From: AP-15 sp963737145
GTDB taxonomy: Bacteria > Pseudomonadota > Alphaproteobacteria > ATCC43930 > CGMCC-115725
Length of the DNA: 64,000 nucleotides
NCBI GenBank assembly: GCA_963737145.1
Contig: CAVTRO010000001.1
Span: 682,001-746,000 of the forward strand
Direction: 5' to 3'
In this document: piece by piece, positions 1-10,305 of the stretch
Position numbering within the stretch: position 1 is the stretch's first letter
Layout: the number at the start of each line of letters is the position of its first letter
The notes under the pieces: model-generated
The model's input: the letters and a program-made list of their open reading frames with translations, nothing else
The model's database searches: none
Told to the model about the DNA's origin: nothing
Translations under genes and position numbers: made by a program

Positions 1-866
1 AAATTGCAGATCGGCCTTCCCTCGGAATCAAAGACGCAGACCCGATGGTTGCCCCAATCGGTGACGTAGATGTCGCCATCGGGGTCCACGGCCACATCGG
101 TCGGGTGATTGAGCGTTCCCGGCTTCGGGTAACCGGCAGTCTCCGAAGTTGGCGAGACATACGGTCCGAACATCGTCACGGCATATGCGCCCTCGGGCTC
201 TTCAACCTTCCCATACTGGCCGAACTTCATCAGGAACTTGCCCTCGGGGGACAGCTTTTGAACGCGGTGGTTCTTCCAGTCCGCGACGTAGATGTTGCCG
301 TCCTTATCGACGGTGACGCCCCAAGGCTGGTTGAACTGACCATCGCCGCTGCCGGCCGAGCCGCACTTGCCGACGAACTTGCCGTCCGGGGTGAAGACCT
401 GCAGGCGGTTGTTGCCGCTGTCGACGACGATAATGTTGCCGTTTTTCTCGACCGCCAGACCCGCCGGACGGAAGAGCTCGCCGTCGCCGCTGCCGGTAGT
501 TCCCCATTTCCGCAGGAACTTGCCGCTGCTGTCGAACACCGAAATCGTGTTCTTCCATTCGTCCGAGACGTAGACGTGGTCATTGTCATCGACCGCGACG
601 CCAAACGGCCAAATCGCCTGTCCGTCGCCGTCACCGTATTCACAGAAATCGGCGATGTGTTCTTCTTCGCCAGGACCGCCGAGCTGCACTTTATTGACGT
701 GCATCCCGAAATTGTTTTCATTGCCTCGGTTCGCGGCGTAGATCACCCCGTTTTTACCGAGACATATCGTTTGAGCGTAATTGAACCCCGGGCCGCGCGC
801 GGCGTTGCGCCCGACAGCATGGCTCCAATCGTAGACTCGTCCGTCCGAAACCGTTGTGAGCGGCAT
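1..866 (-). CDS. NHL-repeat beta-propeller protein, 3' end cut by window edge
   Basis: The reading frame stays open to the left edge, giving 288 residues of a longer protein. At least four NHL-type blades are visible, each with a core like VAVDPDGDIYVTDWGNHRV followed by a phrase such as VFDSEGRP. NHL propellers bind proteins, RNA or ligands; no catalytic domain is visible in the part seen. The start is the ATG at 866, preceded by a strong AGGAGGAG ribosome site. No signal peptide is apparent, so a cytoplasmic place is inferred. It lies 83 bp downstream of the DUF1501 gene on the same strand and is probably the third gene of that operon. Its substrate or partner cannot be told from sequence. 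Confidence 0.85.
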   Translation of the reverse strand, partial: MPLTTVSDGRVYDWSHAVGRNAARGPGFNYAQTICLGKNGVIYAANRGNENNFGMHVNKVQLGGPGEEEHIADFCEYGDGDGQAIWPFGVAVDDNDHVYVSDEWKNTISVFDSSGKFLRKWGTTGSGDGELFRPAGLAVEKNGNIIVVDSGNNRLQVFTPDGKFVGKCGSAGSGDGQFNQPWGVTVDKDGNIYVADWKNHRVQKLSPEGKFLMKFGQYGKVEEPEGAYAVTMFGPYVSPTSETAGYPKPGTLNHPTDVAVDPDGDIYVTDWGNHRVCVFDSEGRPICN

Positions 867-949
867 GGCGCTCCTCCTCTCTGATTACTCTCGACCTATT
901 CGACCCGCCCCGCGACTTGCGCCGCGGGACGGGAAACCACGGCTTGCTG

Positions 950-2089
950 TCAGTTCAGGAAGGCCGGCTGCTCGTAGGTCCCATTGACGATCGGTGCCGG
1001 ATTGAGCTTGAGCCACTTGTCCAGGATCGTCGAGTAGACGCTGCGGAAGTCCATGTTCGGGTCCAAATCGCCCTGAACCAGGTGTTCCGCCTTCAGCGAG
1101 GGCATCTCGCCGTAATGTCCGCCCTTCACCTTCTCACCGAGGACAAAGGCCACACCACCGGCGCCGTGATCGGTCCCAGAGCCGTTGTCACGGACGCGGC
1201 GGCCGAACTCGGAGAACATCAGCAGGATCACGTTGTCGGCGTGGTCATGCTCGCGAAGGTCCTTCATGAAGGCGTCGACACCCTCGGTCACCGCGCTCCA
1301 CAGATTGCCGTGGCCGGGGTTCTGGCCGGCATGCGTGTCAAAGGTGCTGTGGTCGCAATAGAAGATCCGGCTGCCCAGATCGGCCAAGTGGACCTGCGCG
1401 ATGCCCTTGAGCTTACGGGCGATCGGCGTGTTGGGGTACTGCACCGTCGAAGAATACTTCTGCGGCGCTACCTTCAGGATGTCCTCGCCCTTCAAGGAAT
1501 CCAAGCCGGTGCTGCTCATGTAGTCCATCACCGGCCCAACCCCGACGGCGGGTTTGTACATGTGGGCGAAGCGATCGAGCACCTGCTTGCGCTGCTCGCC
1601 CTGGATGGTCGGCAGAAAGCCGTACCTTTCCAGCGGGCCGGCGACGCACGCGACCGGAACTCCCTGGACCACGAGGGACCGGGGCAGACTCGGCCCGAAA
1701 CTGACCGTGGTGACTACGTTCTCCTTGTTGGGGTCGAACTCGCGCGCGACGCGCCCGAGCCAGCCCTCGGTCCCGACCTTGACCGGTTCGCAGGTGTGCC
1801 AAATGTCCATGGCCCGGAAGTGGGACCGCGGCGACTCCTTCCAGCCGACGCCGTGCAGGATGGCGAGCTTGTTGTCATCCCAGAACTGCTTCAGGGGCGC
1901 CATGTAGTGCGGGATGCCGTAGTCCTTGTCGAGGTGCATGATCTGATTGTCCGGGATCCCGACCGCCTTCCGGTTATCGCGGTACAGCGGATTGTTGTAA
2001 GGGATCACCGTGTTCAGATAGTCATTGCCGCCCGTCAGCTGAAGAACAACTATTACGGGGTCCTTCTGTGCAGTTTGTGTTGCTGGCAT
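950..2089 (-). CDS. DUF1501 domain protein
   Basis: This encodes 379 residues. The N-terminal GGNDYLNTVIPYNNPLY stretch and the late motif FSEFGRRVRDNGSGTDHGAGG are hallmarks of DUF1501, a family related to the alkaline phosphatase/sulfatase superfamily. The start at 2089 is chosen because AAGGAGGA lies 7-8 bases upstream; an in-frame ATG further upstream would overlap that ribosome site. Many DUF1501 proteins carry a Tat signal; this one starts directly with MPATQTAQKDPVIVVLQL and shows none. It follows the DUF1800 gene by 37 bp, the usual pairing for these families. The biochemical role is not established. Confidence 0.9.
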   Translation of the reverse strand: MPATQTAQKDPVIVVLQLTGGNDYLNTVIPYNNPLYRDNRKAVGIPDNQIMHLDKDYGIPHYMAPLKQFWDDNKLAILHGVGWKESPRSHFRAMDIWHTCEPVKVGTEGWLGRVAREFDPNKENVVTTVSFGPSLPRSLVVQGVPVACVAGPLERYGFLPTIQGEQRKQVLDRFAHMYKPAVGVGPVMDYMSSTGLDSLKGEDILKVAPQKYSSTVQYPNTPIARKLKGIAQVHLADLGSRIFYCDHSTFDTHAGQNPGHGNLWSAVTEGVDAFMKDLREHDHADNVILLMFSEFGRRVRDNGSGTDHGAGGVAFVLGEKVKGGHYGEMPSLKAEHLVQGDLDPNMDFRSVYSTILDKWLKLNPAPIVNGTYEQPAFLN

Positions 2090-2126
2090 GCGTAGTTCCT
2101 CCTTGAGCATTGAGATTTGGTCGGTC

Positions 2127-3530
2127 TTAAGCGAATTGATACTCTCTCGTCGCGGCGATCAGCTGCAGCATTTCGCCAACCCGCTGATCGGCGACCTGGG
2201 CATTACCGTTGTCCCAGCTGAGCTGGCCCCACTCTTTGGCTTGCGACGTGAGTTCCTGCTTCGTATCATCGCGGATTTGCACCGGACCGAGTAGATCGAG
2301 GCAGTCGTCGACCAATTGCTCAGGGCTCACCGACCCTTTGGCCTTGATCCGGTTGATGATGGCGCGGACACCCGGCAGCGACGGGTCACCGACCTTTTCC
2401 GCCACGAAGTTGATGCGTGCCATCAACGAGCCGCTGTTGATCCACTCCCTGCCGGTGTGCCAACCCTCGACCGACGGCGGGTTAAGCAGATCCTGACCCA
2501 TATAGGAGGGGTTCATCGACAGCTCGCCGTATCCTGGCTTGGGGATTTCGTAGTCGCCGACCAGGCGCAATGTACCCACCACCACCTCGGCAGGGGATTT
2601 CATGTGCTGGTAGCGGGCGTTCTTGAAGAAATCCGAGTTGAATAGCACCCGCAGCACGGAGCGCATGTCGAATTTCGAATCGCGGAACGCCTCCACCAAG
2701 GTGTCGATCGCCTTCTGGTCGCGCGGCGGTTCGATCGGCCAAGCTGGCACCTGCGGCTCGTCGGCGACGAAGAAGTTGTACAAATGCCGGCAAATAAATT
2801 TACCGCAGGCGGGCTGCTGAACGATAATGTCGATGATGTCTTCGCCGTTGAAATGGCCCTTATAGCCGAGAAATTCTTTCTCGCCATCGTCGTGATCTTC
2901 AGCGCGATACTCGAATTTCCAAGGGAACCGGCCATAGGGCGCGCGCGGGATCTTGGTCTCGAACGTCCACCCGGTAAAGGCCCGCGAGCATTCACGGACA
3001 TCCTTTTCGGTATAGTTGCCGGCGCCGAGGCTGAACAGCTCCAGCAGCTCGCGGCCCCAGTTCTCGTTAACCGCCGTCCCGTGGTTCTGCTGATTATCGA
3101 GCCAGAAGATCATCGTCGGATTTCTGGCCACAGTGAGCAACAGATCACGGTAGTTGCCGAGGCCCTTCTCGCGGAATACGTTGATTTGCTCCAAGAGCTG
3201 ATCGTAATTGTCGACCTTTGAATTGCCGGTAGCAAAGACATGGTGCCAGAACAGGGCCATCTTTTCTTCGAGAGGCCGCTTCGTATTCACCAAATAGTAC
3301 GTCCAATTGACGTTGCCCATCGGCGGCTGACCACCGGGCAACAACGATGCCGGCTGATAGCGCAGCAGCGTATAGGGATCGACCGGCGGCTGCGTTTCGG
3401 GATGGAGCAACTCCTCGACGGTCGCCTCGTACCCCTTCTTCACGCGCTCTTCGAGTTCGTCGCGGCCTGCTCCGAAACCCGCCCGTCGCATCAGGTGGGC
3501 CATCAAAGCGATGTCGTCTTGGTATGCCAT
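2127..3530 (-). CDS. DUF1800 domain protein
   Basis: The 467-residue product opens with MAYQDDIALMAHLMRRAGFGA and carries the typical DUF1800 segments: NWGRELLELFSLG, a CSRAFTGWTF phrase and NPPSVEGWHTGREWINS near the C-terminus. The start at 3530 sits behind a GAGGAGGAG ribosome site; in-frame codons further upstream lack one. DUF1800 genes are nearly always next to DUF1501 genes, as here, suggesting a two-protein system, but the reaction is unknown. No signal peptide or membrane segment is seen, which differs from many family members predicted to be exported. Confidence 0.9.
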   Translation of the reverse strand: MAYQDDIALMAHLMRRAGFGAGRDELEERVKKGYEATVEELLHPETQPPVDPYTLLRYQPASLLPGGQPPMGNVNWTYYLVNTKRPLEEKMALFWHHVFATGNSKVDNYDQLLEQINVFREKGLGNYRDLLLTVARNPTMIFWLDNQQNHGTAVNENWGRELLELFSLGAGNYTEKDVRECSRAFTGWTFETKIPRAPYGRFPWKFEYRAEDHDDGEKEFLGYKGHFNGEDIIDIIVQQPACGKFICRHLYNFFVADEPQVPAWPIEPPRDQKAIDTLVEAFRDSKFDMRSVLRVLFNSDFFKNARYQHMKSPAEVVVGTLRLVGDYEIPKPGYGELSMNPSYMGQDLLNPPSVEGWHTGREWINSGSLMARINFVAEKVGDPSLPGVRAIINRIKAKGSVSPEQLVDDCLDLLGPVQIRDDTKQELTSQAKEWGQLSWDNGNAQVADQRVGEMLQLIAATREYQFA

Positions 3531-3836
3531 CTTTTGGTCTCCTCCTCGTGTTGGCGAAATCACTCTCGGATCAGCGGCATCGTTCGGCTGGGCAGAACCA
3601 AGGGCCCGCCGAGTTTTCCGTCTCGGCAAGGGAGCCACAGAGGGCCTCTGCGGGTTGATCGAGCTGAGAATACGCCATCCGTCCCTCGATGTCCTTGGAA
3701 CGGGCGGTCGCAGAGAGTGCGGCCGAGCCGATGCAATGGCTAATAATTGGACCGCACTGTCCGGCGAGTTCAACTCCTTAGAAGGATACCAAACTAGAGA
3801 TAATTCGGCTCGCCGGTGAACCCGCGCGCGGGCGCC

Positions 3837-5243
3837 TCAGTCGCCGGTCTGCAAGCGCTCGACCAGCTCGCGCACCGAAGGCACGTAGCCATTTGTGTAG
3901 AACGGGTCCGAGGCGAACCGATAGGCGTTATGTCCGGCGAACATCAGCTGACACTCGACATCGTCCGAGTGCCTGATCGCCTGCAGCGTCTTTTGAATGC
4001 AATAGCTGCGCGGATCGGCCTTCCTGCCCGTCGAGCGCGCCTCGTTTTGCGCCCAATTGGAGAACTGGCACGCGCTGAGGCACCCCATGCAGGCGATCTG
4101 GTCGGTGCGGATGTCGAGGGCTCTTTCCGGCGTAACAAAGATCAGCGTCGCATCCGGCGTGCGCAGCGCTTCGGTGAATCCCTCGGCGACCCATCGCTCG
4201 GCCGACACTTTGTCCTGTGCCGTCAGATAGACGGTGCGGCCTCGTGGACCGACCCGGAACTCCGCAACGTGCTCACCCACCGGTTCGACGGTATAGGCCA
4301 CCTGGTGTTCCGAGCGCTGTTGCAGTTCGTTCAGAAACCGGTTGCGCACAGCCGAAGAATAAAATCCGGTCGGACTGAAGTGATTGAGCGAGATGTCTCC
4401 TTCGCCCAAGGTCAGCAACTTGCGCTTCCACGCTCCGGAAATCGGGCTTTCCTGGGTCAGGAGCGGCCGCGTCCCGAATTGAAACGCAACCGGACCGAGT
4501 TCGGGATTGCCGATCCAATCGTTCCATTCGCGCAGATACCACACTCCGCCCGCCATAAAGATGGGCGTCTCGGCAAGCCCGAAATCGACCATCAGGCTGC
4601 GCAGCTCGGAAACGCGCGGGTAGGGGGGCTCGGGTCGCTGAGGGTCCTCGCTGTTGGTGATGCCGTTGTGGCCGCCGGCGAGCCAAGGGTCTTCATAAAC
4701 GACCCCGCCGAGCCAGTCGCGGAATTTGTGGTAAGCCCGTTTCCACAATGCCCGGAAAGCCCGCCCAGAGGACACGATCGGGTAATAATGCACCCCGTAG
4801 CGCGCACAAATCTCGGCGATCCTGTAGGGCATGCCAGCGCCGCACGTGACGCCGTGGATGAGACCCTTGGCCCCTTCCAGCACGCCGTTGAGCACGCGTT
4901 CGGCCGCCGCCATTTCCCACAGCACGTTCATGTGGATGCGGCCCTCGCCGTTGGAGCGCTCATGGGCCACCCGCGCCTGTTGAATGCCGCCGGCGATGGC
5001 GTATGCAACGAGCTCCTCGTGCCGCTCGACCCGCGTCCGCCCGCGATAGATTTGCGGGATCGGCTCCCCGGTTTCGCTGTAGCTGTCGGCGTTCACCCCC
5101 GAGAATGTCCCGACGCCGCCGGCGGCGGCCCATGCTCCCGAGCTTTCGCCATTTGACACCGAGATGCCCTTGCCGCCTTCGACCAACGGCAGGACTTCCT
5201 GCCCCGATATCACCAGAGGATTGAGGGATTTCACCAGTCTCAT
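3837..5243 (-). CDS. Nitronate monooxygenase family (2-nitropropane dioxygenase-like) flavoprotein
   Basis: A 468-residue protein with an FMN-binding TIM-barrel pattern: SNGESSGAWAAAGGVGTFSG near the N-terminus, AGGHNGITNSEDPQRPEPPYP in the middle and a C-terminal cysteine cluster C-M-G-C-x3-C. Family members oxidise alkyl nitronates or act as enoyl reductases; the substrate here is not predictable. It is longer than the classic roughly 320-residue enzymes because of the C-terminal cysteine-containing extension, which is a candidate metal site. The ATG lies only two bases after the TAG stop of the glycerophosphodiesterase gene, so translation is probably coupled. Confidence 0.82.
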   Translation of the reverse strand: MRLVKSLNPLVISGQEVLPLVEGGKGISVSNGESSGAWAAAGGVGTFSGVNADSYSETGEPIPQIYRGRTRVERHEELVAYAIAGGIQQARVAHERSNGEGRIHMNVLWEMAAAERVLNGVLEGAKGLIHGVTCGAGMPYRIAEICARYGVHYYPIVSSGRAFRALWKRAYHKFRDWLGGVVYEDPWLAGGHNGITNSEDPQRPEPPYPRVSELRSLMVDFGLAETPIFMAGGVWYLREWNDWIGNPELGPVAFQFGTRPLLTQESPISGAWKRKLLTLGEGDISLNHFSPTGFYSSAVRNRFLNELQQRSEHQVAYTVEPVGEHVAEFRVGPRGRTVYLTAQDKVSAERWVAEGFTEALRTPDATLIFVTPERALDIRTDQIACMGCLSACQFSNWAQNEARSTGRKADPRSYCIQKTLQAIRHSDDVECQLMFAGHNAYRFASDPFYTNGYVPSVRELVERLQTGD

Positions 5244-5245
5244 CC

Positions 5246-6028
5246 CTACCGCGGAATAGCCGGCGAAGCTGAGTCGGCCGCGATTTCTCGATGAAAGCCG
5301 CCACCTGCGGCGGTGCCATGAAGGCGATCCGGGACATCGGAAAACACGGAATTCACCCCGAACTTGAATAATGTTTTCGCCCGTTCCGGATCGTTCACGG
5401 TAAACGCCAGTAACGGATAGCCCGCCCGGCGGATCTGCGATGCCACGACCGGGCGAAGCCGCTGCTGGTCCGCATGGATCGTCACGCAGCCCAATCTCGC
5501 AGCAATATGACCCCAGTTCTTTGGAATGCGACGGAACAGGATGCCGCGCGCGATGTGCGGCGCCCGATCCCGCGCAGCGGCGAGAGCGCCGTGCTGAAAG
5601 CTCGATATCAGCAGGTGCGCGGGATCAGCGGGCCACTTCCGAGCAAGCAGCTCAGCAACCAGCGCTCCCGTCGCCGCTTCCTTTCCGCGCGCAGCCTTCA
5701 GCTCGACATTTGCGCCGAGATCGAGTTCGGCGAGGAGCATCACAGCTTCTTCCAGCGTCGGCACGCGCTCCCCGGCAAAGGACGAGTGAAACCATCTGCC
5801 CGCGTCATGGCTTCGGACCGCCGCGAGCGACAGTGCGCCTACCCTGCCGCGCCCGTCGGTCGTGCGCTCCAGCCGGTTGTCGTGAAGCAGAACCGGTATG
5901 TTGTCGGCGGTGAGCCGGACATCGAATTCGACCCAACGGCAGCCCAACGCCTGCGCCTTGCGGAATCCGGCGATAGTATTTTCCGGCGCATATGCGGCAG
6001 CGCCGCGATGGCCGATGACCGGCGGCAA
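5246..6028 (-). CDS. Glycerophosphodiester phosphodiesterase family protein
   Basis: About 260 residues. The N-terminus LPPVIGHRGAAAYAPENT carries the catalytic HRG...PENT signature, followed by EFDVRLTADNIPVLLHD with the metal-binding E and D and the general acid H, and a late VNSVFSDVPD. The enzyme hydrolyses glycerophosphodiesters to glycerol-3-phosphate and an alcohol. No ATG is available near the conserved start; TTG at 6028 is chosen because it places the N-terminus right at LPPVIGHRG and has GGGAGG 12 bases upstream, though a TTG about 48 bases further upstream is possible. It follows pnp by 119 bp and may be read from the same transcript. No signal peptide, so cytoplasmic is inferred. 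Confidence 0.85.
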   Translation of the reverse strand: MPPVIGHRGAAAYAPENTIAGFRKAQALGCRWVEFDVRLTADNIPVLLHDNRLERTTDGRGRVGALSLAAVRSHDAGRWFHSSFAGERVPTLEEAVMLLAELDLGANVELKAARGKEAATGALVAELLARKWPADPAHLLISSFQHGALAAARDRAPHIARGILFRRIPKNWGHIAARLGCVTIHADQQRLRPVVASQIRRAGYPLLAFTVNDPERAKTLFKFGVNSVFSDVPDRLHGTAAGGGFHREIAADSASPAIPR

Positions 6029-6147
6029 GGCAATTTCGGTCCTCCCGCTCTCCGGGAAGATTCCGGATGAGGCGGCCAGCAAGTGCCGCGCCGCGGATGC
6101 GGCATTTGCGGGAAGTTCGTGGCCGTCCCGCCCGGCATCGGATCTCG

Positions 6148-8292
<2,145 letters not shown>

Positions 8293-8487
8293 TCGGTATC
8301 ATCCTTTTTGGAAATTTGGGCGACGGCGTTATCCGGCGCCCCGAGCGCCCGGGCCGTCAGCCGTAAGACCAGCGTCGCCACGGATAGGCGGGCTGTCGAT
8401 AAACAAAAACGGGGCAATTCGTTCGCGCGCCGCAACGAGGCGGCAGGCATGTCATTCACGGGCGTGATCTCGGCATTCCTTTTCCGC

Positions 8488-8757
8488 TCAACGGCGCAAG
8501 CCGAGACGCCCGATCAAGCCCTCGTAACGTCCCACGCTCGAGCGCTTGAGATAATCCAGCAGCCGTCGCCGCTGGCCGACCATGACGAGCAGACCGCGCC
8601 GCGAATGGAAGTCCTTCTTGTGGGTCGACAGATGGCCGGTGAGATTGCGAATCCGCTCGCTCAGGATGGCAACCTGGACCTCGGGCGACCCGGTGTCGCC
8701 TTCCTTGGCGCCGTATTCGGTGATGAGCGCCTGTTTACGCTCGGCAGTGATCGACAT
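8488..8757 (-). CDS. rpsO: 30S ribosomal protein S15
   Basis: 89 residues beginning MSITAERKQALITEYG and ending YEGLIGRLGLRR, the standard length and ends for S15. The motif GDTGSPEVQVAILSERI and the LLVMVGQRRRLLDYL segment contact 16S rRNA. The ATG at 8757 is chosen over an upstream in-frame ATG because it matches the family start and has GGAG just upstream. It lies 13 bp after truB, so the two are almost certainly co-transcribed. Confidence 0.97.
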   Translation of the reverse strand: MSITAERKQALITEYGAKEGDTGSPEVQVAILSERIRNLTGHLSTHKKDFHSRRGLLVMVGQRRRLLDYLKRSSVGRYEGLIGRLGLRR

Positions 8758-8770
8758 CAGCTCCGTTCCC

Positions 8771-9685
8771 TCAGCGATTGATAACTCGTATCGGGCGCAG
8801 GCGGCCATCTTCGATCCGGGCCAGCGCAACCAGAGCCCGATCGTGCCAAGCGGCGACGACCGCTCTATCCTTGAGCCGGTCGAGACGAGCCAAAGCACCG
8901 GGTTCGCCCGGCGTAACCCTCTGCCCGCTACGCAGTCGAGCAGCCTCCGCTCCGTTCAAGATAACAGCCGGGATGTCGTCCAGCCCACTCTCGATCGGAA
9001 GCAGAAATCCGCAATCGGTTGCTATATGCCTATGCTCGGCGATCGAATCCAGTGCCATCGCTTGGCTTTCGGTGAAGCGGCCAACCGAAAGGCGGCGCAG
9101 TTCGGTAATGTGAGCCAATGTCCCGAGACTTGCGCCGAAATCGCGCGCCAGGGCACGGATGTAAGTTCCCTTGCCGACGAGCGCCTCACAATCGGCATGG
9201 TCCCGATCGGGGATCGCGATGAGCCGCAACTCGGCGATTTCCACCGGCCGTACGCGCGGCATGGCCGGTTCGCCGGTCCTGGCGAGCTGATAAGCGCGCC
9301 GGCCTTTGATTTTGATCGCCGAATAGGCCGGCGGCCGTTGCAGAATAGTGCCGGTAAAAGCGGGGAGGATAGCCTCGATCGCCGCGCGGCTCGGCCTCGC
9401 CGGGCTTTCGCCGGTGACCTCGCCCTCGCCGTCGTCGGTTGCCCGGGCGATGCCCCAGCGGATGCGAAAGCGGTAGCGCTTGCGTCCGGTCATTGCATAA
9501 GCGGTAGTTTTGGTCGCCTCGCCGATGGCGATCGGCAATACGCCCGTCGCGAGCGGGTCGAGAGTGCCCGCGTGTCCGACCTTTCCTCCGGTTCGGCGGC
9601 GGACCACCTCGACGACGCGGTTCGAGGTGAGACCGAGCGGCTTGTCGACAACGAGCCAGCCATCGGGACCGCCCTTACTCGTCAT
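8771..9685 (-). CDS. truB: tRNA pseudouridine(55) synthase
   Basis: 304 residues with GHAGTLDPLATGVLP near residue 37; the Asp in GTLDP (residue 43) is the catalytic nucleophile. The N-terminal GWLVVDKPLGLTS is also typical. The enzyme makes the universal pseudouridine in the T loop of tRNA. A PUA-like C-terminal region with RLRSGQRVTPGEPG is present. Its start overlaps the rbfA end by 11 bp, indicating translational coupling in the operon. Confidence 0.97.
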   Translation of the reverse strand: MTSKGGPDGWLVVDKPLGLTSNRVVEVVRRRTGGKVGHAGTLDPLATGVLPIAIGEATKTTAYAMTGRKRYRFRIRWGIARATDDGEGEVTGESPARPSRAAIEAILPAFTGTILQRPPAYSAIKIKGRRAYQLARTGEPAMPRVRPVEIAELRLIAIPDRDHADCEALVGKGTYIRALARDFGASLGTLAHITELRRLSVGRFTESQAMALDSIAEHRHIATDCGFLLPIESGLDDIPAVILNGAEAARLRSGQRVTPGEPGALARLDRLKDRAVVAAWHDRALVALARIEDGRLRPIRVINR

Positions 9686-10127
9686 CGTCTTTGTTTTCGG
9701 CGGCCTGCGGCCTGAGGTCGCGAGCCACCTCGGGCCGCGTCAACAAGGCAGAGATCCGGTCGGCCCGATCGAACAAATCATCGAGCGCGAAGACGAGGTT
9801 CGGGGTGTTACGCAGCTGAACTTCCCGCGCGACGAGCCCTTTGAGGAAAGCGGCGCTGCGCTCGAGGCCCGCGACCACCTCGGTTGCATTCGATCCGGCG
9901 AGCGGCATGACGAACGCGGTCGCGTTGCGCAGATCAGGACTCATCCTGACTTCGGTGACGGTTATGCTTGCGTTCTCCAGCACCGGGTCACGGCATTCCC
10001 CGTCGCGCAGAATTCTCGCCAGCGCATGCCGCAGCTCTTCCCCGACCCGAAGCTGGCGCTGGTTGGTTTTTCCTTCGACCCCGGCGCCGAAAGGTGATTG
10101 CTGCTGACCACGCCGCTTCTTGGTCAT
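9675..10127 (-). CDS. rbfA: 30S ribosome-binding factor A
   Basis: 150 residues. The pattern RVGEELRHALARIL, ITVTEVRMSPDLRNATAFV and LRNTPNLVFALDD is that of RbfA, a KH-fold factor for late 16S rRNA maturation and cold adaptation. It is longer than the E. coli protein because of a basic N-terminal tail (MTKKRRGQQQSPFGAG) and an acidic C-terminal tail. It is 178 bp after infB; that gap contains a short GC palindrome. Confidence 0.95.
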   Translation of the reverse strand: MTKKRRGQQQSPFGAGVEGKTNQRQLRVGEELRHALARILRDGECRDPVLENASITVTEVRMSPDLRNATAFVMPLAGSNATEVVAGLERSAAFLKGLVAREVQLRNTPNLVFALDDLFDRADRISALLTRPEVARDLRPQAAENKDDDE

Positions 10128-10226
10128 TACAGTCTACTGTTCAGACCCATTCGGAAGGTTCGCTTAAGCAAGGGCGGAATAAACTCACAACCAAAATTCC
10201 GTCCACACCAACATGGCAGAATGGGT

Positions 10227-10242
10227 CCCGGCCTTCGCCGGG
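10227..10242. repeat. REP-like palindrome in the infB-rbfA gap
   Basis: A perfect 6-bp stem CCCGGC/GCCGGG around a CTTC loop lies in the 178-bp gap between infB and rbfA. The same core with a GAAA or GAAG/CTTC loop recurs at 20941-20956 and at 42810-42860, so it is a dispersed palindrome. It could act as a transcript hairpin within the operon. Confidence 0.65.
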
Positions 10243-10305
10243 AGACGAGGATGGGCGCATTGTATTGGGTCATCTTTATGCATCTAACCATTACTGCGTC
10301 ACCCG

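Noticed and set aside
45..884. 279-codon open frame on the plus strand
   Set aside because: It is the antisense shadow of the NHL-repeat gene, whose own strand has blade repeats and a ribosome site.
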